DNA of 64,000 nucleotides from Streptomyces coeruleorubidus (GCF_008705135.1 NZ_CP023694.1:6491001-6555000); one strand, 5' to 3'; positions 45,574 to 55,900 are shown, counted from the stretch's first letter. Notes: generated by a model not told the origin, from the letters alone. Numbers and translations: made by a program.

Positions 45574-48500
45574 ACACGGGGGCGGGCCGGGCCGTCGATG
45601 TGGCGGCCGTCCGGACGGAAGCGGCCGTCGACGTGGCGGCCGTCCGTACGGAAGCGGCCGCCGGTCCCGTGGCCCGCAGCGGCAAAACCGGTGCCGTGCC
45701 GCCGGACCCGCGTGCGATGCTCGGGTCCGTGGAGACCAGGTCCGTCAGCCCCGTGTTCGTCGGCCGGGCCGCCGAGTTGAGCATGCTCGACGAGGTGCTC
45801 GCCGGTGCCGCCGCCGGCGACCCGCAGGCGTTGCTCATCGGCGGCGAGGCCGGAGTCGGCAAGACCCGCCTCGTCGAGGAGTTCGCCGGCGCGGCCCGCA
45901 GGCGGGGCGCGGTCGTCGCCCTCGGCGGCTGCGTCGAGATCGGCGCCGACGGGCTGCCGTTCGCGCCGTTCTCCACCGCCCTGCGCGCCCTGCGCCGCGA
46001 GCTGCCCGGACAGCTCGCCGCCGCGGCCGCCGGGCAGGAGGAGGAACTGGCCCGGCTGCTCCCCGAGATCGGCACGGCCGCCGCGCGCGAGGCGGCCCGG
46101 CACGACGAGGACGGCATGGCCCGCCTCTTCGAACTCACTGCACGCCTGCTGGAGCGCGTCACCGCCGAACACACCGTCGTCCTCGCCCTGGAGGACCTGC
46201 ACTGGTCCGACGCCTCCACCCGGCACCTGCTCACCTACCTCTTGCGCACCCTACGCACCGGCCGCCTCGTCGTCCTCGCCACCTACCGCTCCGACGACAT
46301 CCACCGCCGCCACCCGCTCAGGCCCCTGCTCGCCGAACTCGACCGGCTCCGCACCATCCGCCGCCTCGAACTCGCCCGCTTCAACCGCGAGGAGGTGTGC
46401 CGCCAGGTCGCCGGCATCCTCGCCCAGGAACCCGACCCGGACCAGATCGACGCGATCTTCGAACGCTCCGACGGCAACGCCTTCTTCGTCGAGGAACTCG
46501 CCGTCGCCGCCCAGGAGGGCTGCCGCACGGGCCTGACCGACTCCCTGCGCGACCTGCTGCTCGTCCGGGTGGAAGGGCTGCCGGAGACCGCCCAGCAGGT
46601 CGCCCGGATCGTCGCCGAGGGCGGCTCCACCGTCGAGTACCGGCTGCTGGCCGCCGTCGCCCGGCTCACCGAGGACGACCTCATCGAGGCACTGCGGGCC
46701 GCCGTCAACGCCGGCATCCTCACCCCCGCGCCCGGCGGCGACGGCTACCGCTTCCGGCACTCCCTGGTCCGCGAGGCCGTCAGCGACGACCTGCTCCCGG
46801 GCGAACGCTCCCGCCTCAACCGCCGCTACGCCGAAGCCCTGGAGACCGACCCGGCCCTCGTCCCCGCCGACCAGCGCGCGACGCGCCTGGCCAGCTACTG
46901 GTACCACGCCCACGACGCGGCCAAGGCCCTGCCCGCCGTCCTCGACGCCTCCGTCGAGGCCCGCGACCGCCATGCCTACTCTGAGCAACTCCGGCTGCTG
47001 GAACGGGCGATGGAACTATGGGACACCGCCCCCGAAGCCGTACGCCGGACGCTGCGCCCCGTCGACTACACCGAGGCCTGCCTTTCCCCACTGCCTGAAC
47101 GGCGTGGGGGGACCCCCACCGGCGGCGACCCGGAGGCCGGCGCCCTGCGCCACCTCGACCTGCTGGCCGAGGCGGCGGTCGCCGGACGGCTCTGCGGGGA
47201 GCGCGAACGCGCCCTGAAGATCACCAAGCGGGCGCTGCGCCTCCTGGAAGAGGAGGACGATCCCCTGTGCGCCGCCTGGTTCTGGATCCAGCGCTCCCGG
47301 CTGGTGCAGCGACTCGCCCGCGGTGACGGCTGGAAGGAGATCGCCACCGCGCAGGATCTGGTCCGCGGTCTGCCGCCGTCCGAGGTGCACGCCGAGGTGC
47401 TCGCCACGGTCGCCCATTGGTCGATGCTCCGCCAGCCGGGCCCGCAGGCCCTGACGGCCGCCGAGCGGGCGGTGGAGTACGCGCGCATGGTCGGCGCCGA
47501 GGACATCGAGGCCAACGCCCGGCTCACCCTCGGCGCCCTCATGATCGACGCCGGACAGATCGAGGCCGGGCTGGCCCATATGCACGAGGTCAGGGACGAG
47601 GTCGTGGCCCGAGGGCTCGTGGGCGTCGTGGGCCGCAGCCATGTGAACCTGCCCTCCGCCCTGGAGGGCATCGGGCGCTCCGAGGAAGCCGTGGACGTCC
47701 TTCAGGAGGGCCTGCGCCTCACCGGCAGGATGGGCCTGCGGGACTCCGAGGGCTGGATCTGGGGCAACCTCGCCGAGTCGCTCATCTCCCTGGGCCGCTG
47801 GGACGAGGCGGCCGAGGCGGCCGTCAACGCCCAGCGGCGTGGGCGGACGGCCGCGCCGTACGGGTCCGGCGCCAACAGCCTGGCGTTCCTCGCGCTCTCC
47901 CGCGGCCGGGTGCCCGAGGCGGCCCGTCATCTCGCCGAGGGCCGCACCTCCTACGGCCCGCACGACCCCATGCCGCAGCACGACCTCCCGCTCTCCTGCC
48001 TCACCGTCGCCGTCGCCGTCGCCGAGGGCCGCCTCCCCGACGCGCGCGCCGAACTGGCCCACGCCCTGGAGTCCGGCTTCCCGCCCGGCACCCAGCGCTA
48101 TGCCTGGCCGCTGCTGCTCGAAGCCGCCACGGCCGAGGCCGATGCCCGGGCGGTGCCGACCGCACGGGACGGCCGTGCGGAGGTCCTGGGGAGCATCTTC
48201 GAGGCCGTCAAATGCCTCACCACGAACGCTCCCGTCTGGCTCGCCCACGAGAAGTGGGTCCGCGCCGAACTCCACCGCGCCGAGAGCCGGAGCACCCCGG
48301 ACGTCTGGTCGGAGGTGGTCACCGCCTTCGAACCCCTGGAGCGGCCCTACGACCTCGCCCGTGTCCGGTACCGCCTGGCCGAGTCACTGCTGACGGGCGG
48401 CGGCGAGGCCGACGAGCGCGACCGGGCCACGGAACTGCTCCGCCTCGTCCGTGCCGTCGCCCGTCACCTCGGTGCCCGGCCGCTCGCCGACGCCGCCACC

Positions 48501-48803
48501 GCGCTCGCCCAGCGGGCCCGCCTGCCGCTCACGCCCGCCACGGAACCGGTCCCCGCCCCTGCGGACCCCGCCGAGGCCCTCGGCCTCACCAGCCGGGAGC
48601 GGGACGTGCTGCGCCTGGTCGCCGCCGGCCACACCAACCGCCGGATAGCCGAGGAGCTGTTCATCTCCCCGAAGACCGCGAGCGTCCACGTCTCCAACAT
48701 CCTGGCGAAGCTCGGCGTCTCCGGGCGCGGTGAGGCGGCGGCGGTGGCGCACCGGCTGGAGCTGTTCACGGCCGAATCCGTCATGCCCGGCTCGGCCAGC
48801 TGA
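45570..48803 (+). CDS. large ATP-binding LuxR-family regulator (LAL type)
   Basis: 1077 residues. After a ~50-residue repeat-bearing start comes an AAA_16 ATPase (PVFVGRAAELSMLDEVL, Walker A GGEAGVGKTRLVEEF at ~90-97, Walker B VVLALEDLHWSD), a long helical TPR-like middle, and a C-terminal LuxR helix-turn-helix (LTSRERDVLRLVAAGHTNRR, IAEELFISPKTASVHVSNIL). LAL regulators often activate specialised-metabolite or sugar genes in response to an unknown signal. Start: the GTG at 45570 (GTGA overlap); an ATG at 45717 just before the AAA domain is an alternative. No gene cluster it might control is in the window. Confidence 0.92.
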   Translation: MNTGAGRAVDVAAVRTEAAVDVAAVRTEAAAGPVARSGKTGAVPPDPRAMLGSVETRSVSPVFVGRAAELSMLDEVLAGAAAGDPQALLIGGEAGVGKTRLVEEFAGAARRRGAVVALGGCVEIGADGLPFAPFSTALRALRRELPGQLAAAAAGQEEELARLLPEIGTAAAREAARHDEDGMARLFELTARLLERVTAEHTVVLALEDLHWSDASTRHLLTYLLRTLRTGRLVVLATYRSDDIHRRHPLRPLLAELDRLRTIRRLELARFNREEVCRQVAGILAQEPDPDQIDAIFERSDGNAFFVEELAVAAQEGCRTGLTDSLRDLLLVRVEGLPETAQQVARIVAEGGSTVEYRLLAAVARLTEDDLIEALRAAVNAGILTPAPGGDGYRFRHSLVREAVSDDLLPGERSRLNRRYAEALETDPALVPADQRATRLASYWYHAHDAAKALPAVLDASVEARDRHAYSEQLRLLERAMELWDTAPEAVRRTLRPVDYTEACLSPLPERRGGTPTGGDPEAGALRHLDLLAEAAVAGRLCGERERALKITKRALRLLEEEDDPLCAAWFWIQRSRLVQRLARGDGWKEIATAQDLVRGLPPSEVHAEVLATVAHWSMLRQPGPQALTAAERAVEYARMVGAEDIEANARLTLGALMIDAGQIEAGLAHMHEVRDEVVARGLVGVVGRSHVNLPSALEGIGRSEEAVDVLQEGLRLTGRMGLRDSEGWIWGNLAESLISLGRWDEAAEAAVNAQRRGRTAAPYGSGANSLAFLALSRGRVPEAARHLAEGRTSYGPHDPMPQHDLPLSCLTVAVAVAEGRLPDARAELAHALESGFPPGTQRYAWPLLLEAATAEADARAVPTARDGRAEVLGSIFEAVKCLTTNAPVWLAHEKWVRAELHRAESRSTPDVWSEVVTAFEPLERPYDLARVRYRLAESLLTGGGEADERDRATELLRLVRAVARHLGARPLADAATALAQRARLPLTPATEPVPAPADPAEALGLTSRERDVLRLVAAGHTNRRIAEELFISPKTASVHVSNILAKLGVSGRGEAAAVAHRLELFTAESVMPGSAS
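45594..45659 (+). repeat. 33-bp tandem duplication at the start of the LAL gene
   Basis: Units 45594-45626 and 45627-45659 differ at two bases and encode VDVAAVRTEAA twice. In-frame. Confidence 0.85.
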
Positions 48804-48853
48804 GGTATACGCTGTAAAGGACGTCGGGGGAGACGCGGCCCTGGGAGGCTCCG

Positions 48854-49042
48854 TTGTTCAACATGTTCGAGGAACTGTTCTCACCCGGCCGCAAACACAC
48901 CCGCGACGAGCAGAACCGGCTGGAACTGACCCGCGAGGACGTCGGGGACGGAGATCCCGGACGCGGGCCGATAGACCTGTCGTCCGGGAAGGTCGTCGTA
49001 CACCCGCCGCGGGAGCCGGAGGCCGAAGACCCCGAGGAGTGA
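48854..49042 (+). CDS. DUF6191-type small protein
   Basis: 62 residues from a TTG at 48854 with GGGAGG 5 nt upstream; the ATG at 48863 is the fallback. It begins FNMFEELFSPGRKHTRDEQN and continues LELTREDVGDGDPGRGPIDL, a compact acidic protein common in streptomycetes. No function known. It is convergent with the sugar-dehydrogenase gene with a 7-bp gap. Confidence 0.75.
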   Translation: MFNMFEELFSPGRKHTRDEQNRLELTREDVGDGDPGRGPIDLSSGKVVVHPPREPEAEDPEE

Positions 49043-49049
49043 GCCCGGG

Positions 49050-50222
49050 CTACGTCACCCGCAGTTCCAGGATCCGGTCGTCCCCGTCCTCCGGATTGCC
49101 CCGGCCGTCCGTGTTGCTGGTCACGAGCCACAGCCGGTCGCCGCCCGCCGGGACCACCGTGCGCAGTCGGCCGTACTCCTCCTCCAGGAACGCCTGCGGC
49201 TCGGCCGATGCCTCCGTGCCGTTCAGCGGGATGCGCCACAGCCGCTTGCCGCGCAGGCCTGCCATCCAGACCGAACCCTCGGCGTAGGCGATGCCGCTGG
49301 GCGAGGCCTCGGCCGTGGTCCACTGGTCGATCGGGTTGTGGAACCCGGAGTCGCCTGACCGGCCCTCCGCCTCCGGCCAGCCGTAGTTGTCGCCCGGCTT
49401 GATCGCGTTGAGCTCGTCCCAGGTGTCCTGGCCGAATTCCGAGGCGAACAGGCGCTGCTTGCCGTCCCAGGCGAGGCCCTGCACATTGCGGTGGCCGTAC
49501 GAGTACACGGGGGAATCAGGGAAGGGGTTGCCCGGGGCCGGTTCGCCCTCCGGTGTCAGGCGCAGGATCTTGCCGCCCAGGGACTCCTTGTCCTGGGACA
49601 GGCCCGTGTCACCGCTCTCGCCCGTGCCGACGTACAGCATCTTGTCCGGGCCGAACTCGATCCGGCCGCCGTTGTGGACGAAGCCCTTGGGGATGCCCCG
49701 GAAGACCGTGTCGGGAGCGCCGAGCTGTTCGCCGGAGGGCTTCTTCTCGTCGTACAGCATGCGGACGATGCGGTTGTCGGAGGCCGAGGTGAAGTACGCG
49801 TAGACCATGTGGTCCGAGGCGTAGTCGGGGGACAGGGCGATGCCGAGCAGGCCGCCCTCGCCGGCGGCCGATACTCCCGGCACCTCGCCCAGCTCGGTCT
49901 TCTTTCCGGTCTTCTCGTCGACCCGGACGATCGTCCCGTCGTCCCGGGAGGAGACGAGCAGGCCACCGCCGGGCAGCGGGGCGAGGCCCCAGGGGGAGTC
50001 CAGGCCCTCTGCGACGGTGCGTACCACCTTCACCGAGCCCTTGGCGGGTGGTGTCTCCTCGGCGGCCTGCCCCGCCGGTGCGGACGACCCCGGTGCCGCA
50101 CGGCTCGGGGAGGCGCTCCCGTCCGTGCCGGACGATCCTCCGCCGTCGGAGGAACAGCCGGCCGTCAGCAGGAGCGCGGCGGCGGCCAGCACGGCCGGCA
50201 CGGCTCGACGTTGCACGATCAT
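49050..50222 (-). CDS. PQQ-dependent sugar dehydrogenase-like lipoprotein (GSDH family)
   Basis: 390 residues, ATG with AAGGGA upstream. Signal peptide with lipobox LTAGC, then a ~45-residue Ser/Gly/Ala linker and a six-bladed propeller of the glucose/sorbosone dehydrogenase family: GLDSPWGLAPLPGGGLLVSS, LLGIALSPDYASDHMVYAYF, GYPEAEGR-like NYGWPEAEG, and PSGIAYAEGSVWMAGLRGK. It would act at the outer membrane face as an oxidoreductase with PQQ or a related cofactor. Binding of PQQ is family inference. Confidence 0.88.
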   Translation of the reverse strand: MIVQRRAVPAVLAAAALLLTAGCSSDGGGSSGTDGSASPSRAAPGSSAPAGQAAEETPPAKGSVKVVRTVAEGLDSPWGLAPLPGGGLLVSSRDDGTIVRVDEKTGKKTELGEVPGVSAAGEGGLLGIALSPDYASDHMVYAYFTSASDNRIVRMLYDEKKPSGEQLGAPDTVFRGIPKGFVHNGGRIEFGPDKMLYVGTGESGDTGLSQDKESLGGKILRLTPEGEPAPGNPFPDSPVYSYGHRNVQGLAWDGKQRLFASEFGQDTWDELNAIKPGDNYGWPEAEGRSGDSGFHNPIDQWTTAEASPSGIAYAEGSVWMAGLRGKRLWRIPLNGTEASAEPQAFLEEEYGRLRTVVPAGGDRLWLVTSNTDGRGNPEDGDDRILELRVT

Positions 50223-50456
50223 GGTCCCTTCGAGCGGCGGCGGGTTCTACCTGTCATACACCTCCCGAGCCTCCGAAGTTCCCGATCACCCAACCCTGTC
50301 CGCGAACACGGGCACCCTCAGGGCTTTTGCCCGGATCCCTCCGCGCGACGGGCACCGCCCCGCCCGCGGGATCGCCGTGGACCGGCGGTGCGAGTCCGTC
50401 GGCAGCCGGGCTGCCCTCGGCGCGGAGGGCGCCGGTGGCCGTGGCCCCGGTCCGGG

Positions 50457-51455
50457 TCAGTCCCACGACCCCTGTGCGGGCGGCAGTTCCGCCACCTCTC
50501 GCAGGTCCTCGGTCGTCAGGCGCAGGGTCGCCGCCGCCGCGTTCTCCGTGACCCAGCGCTCCTGCTTCGTGCCGGGGACCGGGACCACGTGCGGGCCCTG
50601 GGCGAGGACCCAGGCGAGGGCGACCTGGGCGGGGGTGACGTGCGCGCCGTGGCGGCGGGCCACCCGGCGCAGGCCCGCGACGATCGGCTGGTTCCCGGCC
50701 ATCATCTCGGCCGTGAAGCGGGGGTGCCGGGCCCGGATGTCGTCCGCCTCGAAGCCCGCGCCGGGCCGCAGCCTGCCGGTCAGGAAGCCGTTGCCGAGCG
50801 GCATCGCCGCCAGGAAGCCGATGCCCCGCGTCCGGCACCACGGCAGCAGCGTCTCCAGAGCCTCCGGCGACCACACCGACAGCTCCGCCTCCACCGCGCT
50901 CACGGGGAACACCTGCTGCACCCGTTCCAGCTGCCGGATCGTCGCGTCGTGGAGCCGGGCCCCGGAGCGGCGGCCGGCCCGCGCGCCCACCGCGCACAGG
51001 CCCAACGCCCTCACCTTCCCGGCCTGGACGAGCTCCGCCATCGCGCCCCAGGTCTCCTCGACGGGGACCTCCGGGTCGGCCCGGTGCAGCTGGTAGAGGT
51101 CTATGACGTCCGTCTGGAGGCGCCGCAGCGACGCGTCGCAGGCCCGTTTCACATAGCCCGGGCGGCCGTTGGCGACGATGTGCTGGTCGCCCACGAGCAG
51201 ACCGACCTTCGTCGACACGAACGCGTCCGACCGCCGCTCCTTCAACGCCCGCCCCACCAGCAGCTCGTTGGTGAAGGGGCCGTACATGTCGGCCGTGTCC
51301 AGGAGGGACGAACCCAGGTCGAGAGCCCGGTGCACCGCCCTGAGCGACTCGTCGCCACGCTGCCGCGACGCGCTGTACGCCCAGCTCATCGGCATGCACC
51401 CGAGTCCGACGGCCCCCACCGCGAGCGCCGCCGCGCCGATCGTCCTGCGCTCCAC
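50457..51455 (-). CDS. aldo/keto reductase
   Basis: 332 residues from the GTG at 51455. The catalytic tetrad is visible: Asp and Tyr in LLDTADMYGPFTNE, Lys in AFVSTKVGLL, His in DLYQLHRADPEVPVEE. C-terminal NADPH-binding part near VVPVPGTKQERWVTEN. It is an NADPH-dependent carbonyl reductase; the substrate is unknown. Divergent from the 2-hydroxyacid dehydrogenase gene by 77 bp. Confidence 0.9.
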   Translation of the reverse strand: MERRTIGAAALAVGAVGLGCMPMSWAYSASRQRGDESLRAVHRALDLGSSLLDTADMYGPFTNELLVGRALKERRSDAFVSTKVGLLVGDQHIVANGRPGYVKRACDASLRRLQTDVIDLYQLHRADPEVPVEETWGAMAELVQAGKVRALGLCAVGARAGRRSGARLHDATIRQLERVQQVFPVSAVEAELSVWSPEALETLLPWCRTRGIGFLAAMPLGNGFLTGRLRPGAGFEADDIRARHPRFTAEMMAGNQPIVAGLRRVARRHGAHVTPAQVALAWVLAQGPHVVPVPGTKQERWVTENAAAATLRLTTEDLREVAELPPAQGSWD

Positions 51456-51519
51456 CTGGTCGTGACCCTCCCTGTTCCGGCCACCCCAACCTAACCTCTG
51501 CCGTCGCACCCTCCTGACA

Positions 51520-51525
51520 TAGCCT
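51520..51525 (+). promoter_or_regulatory. candidate -10 box of a leaderless gene
   Basis: TAGCCT lies 7 nt before the ATG at 51533. Confidence 0.45.
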
Positions 51526-51532
51526 CCAGAGC

Positions 51533-52483
51533 ATGACTGCTGACGTGTGGCTGCCCATCCCGCCGGACGAGATCGAGGGACTGCCCGAGGGCCCCGCCTA
51601 CCGCTTCTGGAACGGAGAGGAGGACTTCCCCGCGGACCCGGCGGACTGCGCCTTCTACGTCGTCCCCTACATGAAGCCCAGCCCGCTGTGCGTGCGTCCC
51701 ATGGCGGGGATGAGCCGGGTCCAGGTCGTGCAGACGCTCTCCGCCGGCATCGACCACGTGGAGCCGGGGCTGCGGCAGCTGCCCGCGGGCGTGCGGCTCT
51801 GCAACGCGCGCGGGGTGCACGAGGCCAGTACCGGAGAGCTCACGCTCACGCTGATCCTGGCCTCGCTGCGCGGCGTCCCCGGCTTCGTCCGCGCGCAGGA
51901 CCGGGGAGAGTGGCTCGCCGGATTCCGGCCCGCGCTCGCCGACAAGAACGTCCTCATCGTCGGGTACGGATCGATCGGCGCCGCCATCGAGGACCGGCTC
52001 GTTCCGTTCGAGGTGGCGCGGGTGGCGCGCGTCGCGCGCTCCGAGCGCACCACGGCGCGCGGGCCGGTGCATCCGCTCACCGAACTCCCCGCGCTGCTCC
52101 CGGAAGCGGACGTCGTCATCCTGTCCACGCCGCTCACCGAAACCACCCGTGGCCTGGCCGGGGCCGACTTCCTGTCCCGGATGAAGGACGGCGCGCTCCT
52201 GGTCAACGTCGCCCGCGGCCCCGTCGTCGACACCAAGGCGCTGCTCGCCGAACTGGAGAGCGGCCGCATCACCGCCGCCCTCGACGTCACCGACCCCGAG
52301 CCCCTGCCGCGTGAACACCCCCTGTGGCGTGCGCCGGGGGTACTCATCAGCCCGCACGTCGGCGGACCCACCTCCGCGTTCCTGCCGCGCGCCAAGCGGC
52401 TCCTGGCGGACCAGTTGAACCGTTATGTGAACCGGGAGCCGCTGCGCAACGTGATCCTTACGACGGGTGCACCAACCGGCTGA
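51533..52483 (+). CDS. D-isomer-specific 2-hydroxyacid dehydrogenase
   Basis: 316 residues. NAD-binding GYGSIG (NVLIVGYGSIGAAIEDRL), the catalytic Arg in LLVNVARGPVVDTKAL, Glu in DVTDPEPLPREHP, and His in ISPHVGGPTSAF. The substrate-binding start is short and atypical (VWLPIPPDEIEGLPEGPAYR). It reduces a 2-keto acid or oxidises a 2-hydroxy acid; the specificity is unknown. It is not the biosynthetic SerA, which is at 59913. Confidence 0.92.
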   Translation: MTADVWLPIPPDEIEGLPEGPAYRFWNGEEDFPADPADCAFYVVPYMKPSPLCVRPMAGMSRVQVVQTLSAGIDHVEPGLRQLPAGVRLCNARGVHEASTGELTLTLILASLRGVPGFVRAQDRGEWLAGFRPALADKNVLIVGYGSIGAAIEDRLVPFEVARVARVARSERTTARGPVHPLTELPALLPEADVVILSTPLTETTRGLAGADFLSRMKDGALLVNVARGPVVDTKALLAELESGRITAALDVTDPEPLPREHPLWRAPGVLISPHVGGPTSAFLPRAKRLLADQLNRYVNREPLRNVILTTGAPTG

Positions 52484-52546
52484 TCCGAACTTCGGGTACT
52501 GTCCGCAATCCTTCGGGCGCGGTGGGTACTCATGTATTTGGTGATC

Positions 52547-52561
52547 GTCACGGAGCGTAGA
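52547..52561. promoter_or_regulatory. possible BldD-like box upstream of the GGDEF gene
   Basis: The 15-bp stretch has T.AC..AG.GT.., close to the BldD consensus as I remember it. BldD is the c-di-GMP-responsive repressor of development. The match is imperfect at two positions. Confidence 0.3.
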
Positions 52562-52673
52562 GAACCTATGTCCCTGAGTGACGAGACTGGTGTATCGTCC
52601 CGACAGGGGCTGCGCCGGGGACAGTTCGGCGCCGGGGACGGACACTTCAGGACTGTGAGGGGGGCGACAGGCG

Positions 52674-52916
52674 ATGCACGGCCTTTGGACGAGCGATCCG
52701 ACGGGGCGGGGCTGCCGGCGGCGACCCTGGCGGACGGCCGCGAGCAGACGACGCGGTCACCACGCCGATCACGGCGGGCAGCACACCCACCACAGCGACC
52801 ACCACACCGACCACAGCCATCACCACCGCAGGGCCGGCAGCCGCGGAAGGCTTGCCCAGCCGGCGCACCGGGGCCCGCGGGACCCGGGAACGGCACGGAC
52901 CGGGAGGGTCCGGTGA
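52674..52916 (+). CDS. His/Arg-rich small ORF coupled to the GGDEF-EAL gene
   Basis: 80 codons from the ATG at 52674, with AGGGGGG about 9 nt upstream. The stop overlaps the GTG of the next gene (GTGA). The middle contains a dense His cluster (HHADHGGQHTHHSDHHTDHS) and both ends are Arg-rich. Third positions in this frame are strongly G/C, unlike the frame of the downstream gene here. No family recognised; a metal-binding peptide is conceivable. It could still be non-coding leader. Confidence 0.4.
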   Translation: MHGLWTSDPTGRGCRRRPWRTAASRRRGHHADHGGQHTHHSDHHTDHSHHHRRAGSRGRLAQPAHRGPRDPGTARTGRVR

Positions 52917-55900
52917 GCGCGCCGCCGACCCCCACACCCACGCTCGACGGAGTGCTGAGGGCACAGCCTCCGTCCCCCGAGGCGCTGCTGCCCCGCACGC
53001 CGGCCCCCGGCCCCCGGCCGGGCCTGGCCCTCCAACTCGTCCTCGCCCTGGTCTGCGCGGGATACGCCGTCGGTTCCGCGTTCGGCTGGGGTTCGTACGA
53101 ACTGGCCCTGATCATGGGCGACTTCGGGCTGAGCGCCGCGGCGGCCACCGCCGCCGTGTCGTGCTTCCTCTGCGCCCGCAACCGCCACACCCGCTTTCGG
53201 CCCGCCTGGCTGCTGTTCGGTCTCTCCTCGGCCATGGCGTCCATGGGCAACCTGGTCTGGGGGTGGTACGAGGTCGTCCTCGGACAGCCCGTGCCCAGTC
53301 CCAGCTACGCCGACCTCTTCTTCCTCTGCTTCGCGCCGCCCGCGATCGTCGGGCTGCTCGTGCTCGCCAAGCGGCCGGTGACCAAGGCCGGCTGGGTCTG
53401 CCTCGGCCTCGACGCCTGGCTGATCGGCGGCTCGCTGCTCACCCTGGCCTGGAGCCTCGCCCTCGCCCAGGCCGCGAAGTCGGAGGGGCCGGGCGTGGCG
53501 CACATCGCGCTGTCGCTGGCCTACCCGCTGCTCGACATCGCACTGGTCAGCATGGTGCTCGCGCTGCACTTCAGGCGATCCGCGGTGAACCGCTCCGCCG
53601 TCAACACCGCCATCGGCGCCCTCGCGCTGACCGTGATGTGCGACGCCCTGTTCACCTCACCGCTGATGCACCACGACTACCGCTCCGGCCATCTGCTCGA
53701 CGCGGGCTGGTTCGCCGGCTCGCTGCTTTTGGCGTACGCCCCGTGGGCCGCGCCCCGCACGACGGACCCGGACCGGCACGGCCCGGACCGGCACGGCCCG
53801 GACCGGCAGAGCACGGCGGGGCACACGCGCGTGGTGCACGAGCACGTGCCCGGTCAGCGCAGTGGCCCGCACCATCATGCGCCGCTGCCCGGAGGCGAGC
53901 TCGGCCGGTATCCGGCCGCCCGGCCCATCGCCGGCTCCCTCGCCGCCCTCACGCCGTATCTCGCGGCGGCCGTGTGCACCCTGGGCATCCTCTACAACGT
54001 CCTCAACGGCCGCAGTGTCGACCGCGTGGTCCTGCTCACCGGTGGCACGGTCGTCCTCGCCCTCGTGGTGCGCCAGGGCATCATGCTGCTCGACAACATC
54101 ACCCTCACCCAGGAACTGGCGCAGAAGGAGAACCACTTCCGCTCCCTGGTGCAGGGCTCCAGCGACGTCATCATGATCGCCGCACCCAGCGGTGTCCTGA
54201 GGTACGTCTCCCCGGCCGCCGCCGGTGTGTACGGCCGCCCGGCGGAGGAGCTGGTGGGTACGGAACTGGCCGGTCTCATCCACCCGGAGGATCTGGGCTG
54301 CGTCGTGCACGAGGTGCGGCGTTTCCTCGCCGCCAACCCGGTCGAGGAACCCACTACGCGCATCGAGTGCCGCTTCCGGTCCGGTGACGGAGGCTGGCTG
54401 AACGTCGAGTCGACCGTCAACCGCCATCACGGCGGCCTCATCTTCAACAGCAGGGACGTGACCGAAAGGGTCCGGCTCCAGGCCCAGTTGCAGCACAACG
54501 CCGAGCACGACCCGCTCACGGACCTGCCCAACCGCGCCCTGTTCACCAAGCGCGTCCAGCACGCCCTCTCGGGCCGCCGTGCCTCCGACCGAGGCGTGGC
54601 CCTGCGGAACACGGCCGTGCTGTTCATCGATCTCGACGGCTTCAAGGCCGTCAACGACACCATCGGGCACCAGGCCGGGGACGAGCTGCTCATCCAGGCC
54701 GCCCGCCGGCTCCAGGACTCCGTCCGGCACGGCGACACCGCCTCCCGGCTGGGCGGGGACGAGTTCGCGGCCCTGATCGTCGGGGACAACACCCGCGACC
54801 GCGAGGCCCGGCAGCGGCACATACTGGAGCTCGCCGACCGTCTCAGGACGACGTTGTCCCAGCCGTACGTCATCGACGGCAACGATGTCCGTGTCAACGC
54901 CTCCATCGGCGTGGCCTTCGCCGAGCCGGGCCTCGGCGCGGGCGAGCTGCTGCGCAACGCCGACCTGGCCATGTACCGGGCCAAGGCCGGCGGCAAGGGC
55001 CGCGTCGAGCTGTACAAGCCGCAGATGCAGCAGGACGTCGTACGGAAGGCGGAGCTGGCCACGCGCCTGCGGGCCGCGCTGCACGACGGCGAGTTCACCC
55101 TGCTGCACCAGCCGGTGGTGTCCCTGGAGGACGGCCGGATCGCATCGGTGTCCGCGCAGGCGCGCTGGCGCTCCTCCCAGGGGGTGCTGTTCACCCCCGC
55201 GGAGTTCCTGCGGGTGGCCGAGGACAGCGACAAGACCGCGGAACTGGGCCGGTGGATGATCGAGAAGGCCGTCGAGCAGGCCGCCGAGCGGCACGCGACC
55301 GGGCTGCCCGCGCCGGTCGTCGTCCGGATGAGCGCCCGCCGGCTGCTGGACAAGTCGATGCCGCCCGGCACGGTCGAGGCGCTGGTCACGCGCCACGGGC
55401 TGCCGTCCGGGTCGCTGGTCGTCGAGCTGTCCGACGCCGACCCCAGGGCCGGCCTGGACGAGCTGGAGCGGCGGCTCGGTGCCCTCAGGCGGGCCGGTGT
55501 ACGGATCGCGCTCGACGGGTTCGGCAGCGGCTACGGGGCGATCACCGCCCTCAGGCGGCTGCCCGTCGACATCCTCAAGCTCGACCGCAGTCTGGTCGAG
55601 GGCGTCGTCGAGTCCGCCCGTCTGCACAAGATCACCAGTGGGCTGCTGCGCATCGCCGGCGACCTCGGGCTGAAGTCCGTGGCCGACGGGGTGGATCTGC
55701 CCGAGCAGGTCGTCACCCTGCGGGCGATGGGCTGTACGCACGGTCAGGGCATGGCGTTCTCCGGGCCGCTCGACGAGTACCGGCTGCGCCGGGCGCTCGC
55801 TTCCGGCCGCTATCCGGTGCCGAACGGACCGGCCGAACCGGCGTTCGCGGGCGGTGCCCCGCGGGTGTACAGCTCGGGTGTGTCCGCCGTCATCGGAGGC

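Noticed and set aside
50254..51558. 434-codon minus-strand ORF overlapping the aldo/keto reductase
   Set aside because: Out-of-frame shadow with Arg/Gly-rich product; the reductase with its full catalytic tetrad is in another frame.
52532..52912. N-terminal extension of the GGDEF-EAL protein
   Set aside because: Codon use in this frame is rich in A-ending codons (CCA, TCA, CGA) and the product is low-complexity; the GTG at 52913 has a better ribosome binding site.
52647..52964. Minus-strand ORF with a hydrophobic stretch that looks like a membrane helix
   Set aside because: The Val-rich stretch is simply the reverse complement of the His (CAC) codons of the plus-strand ORF; no start signal or family.
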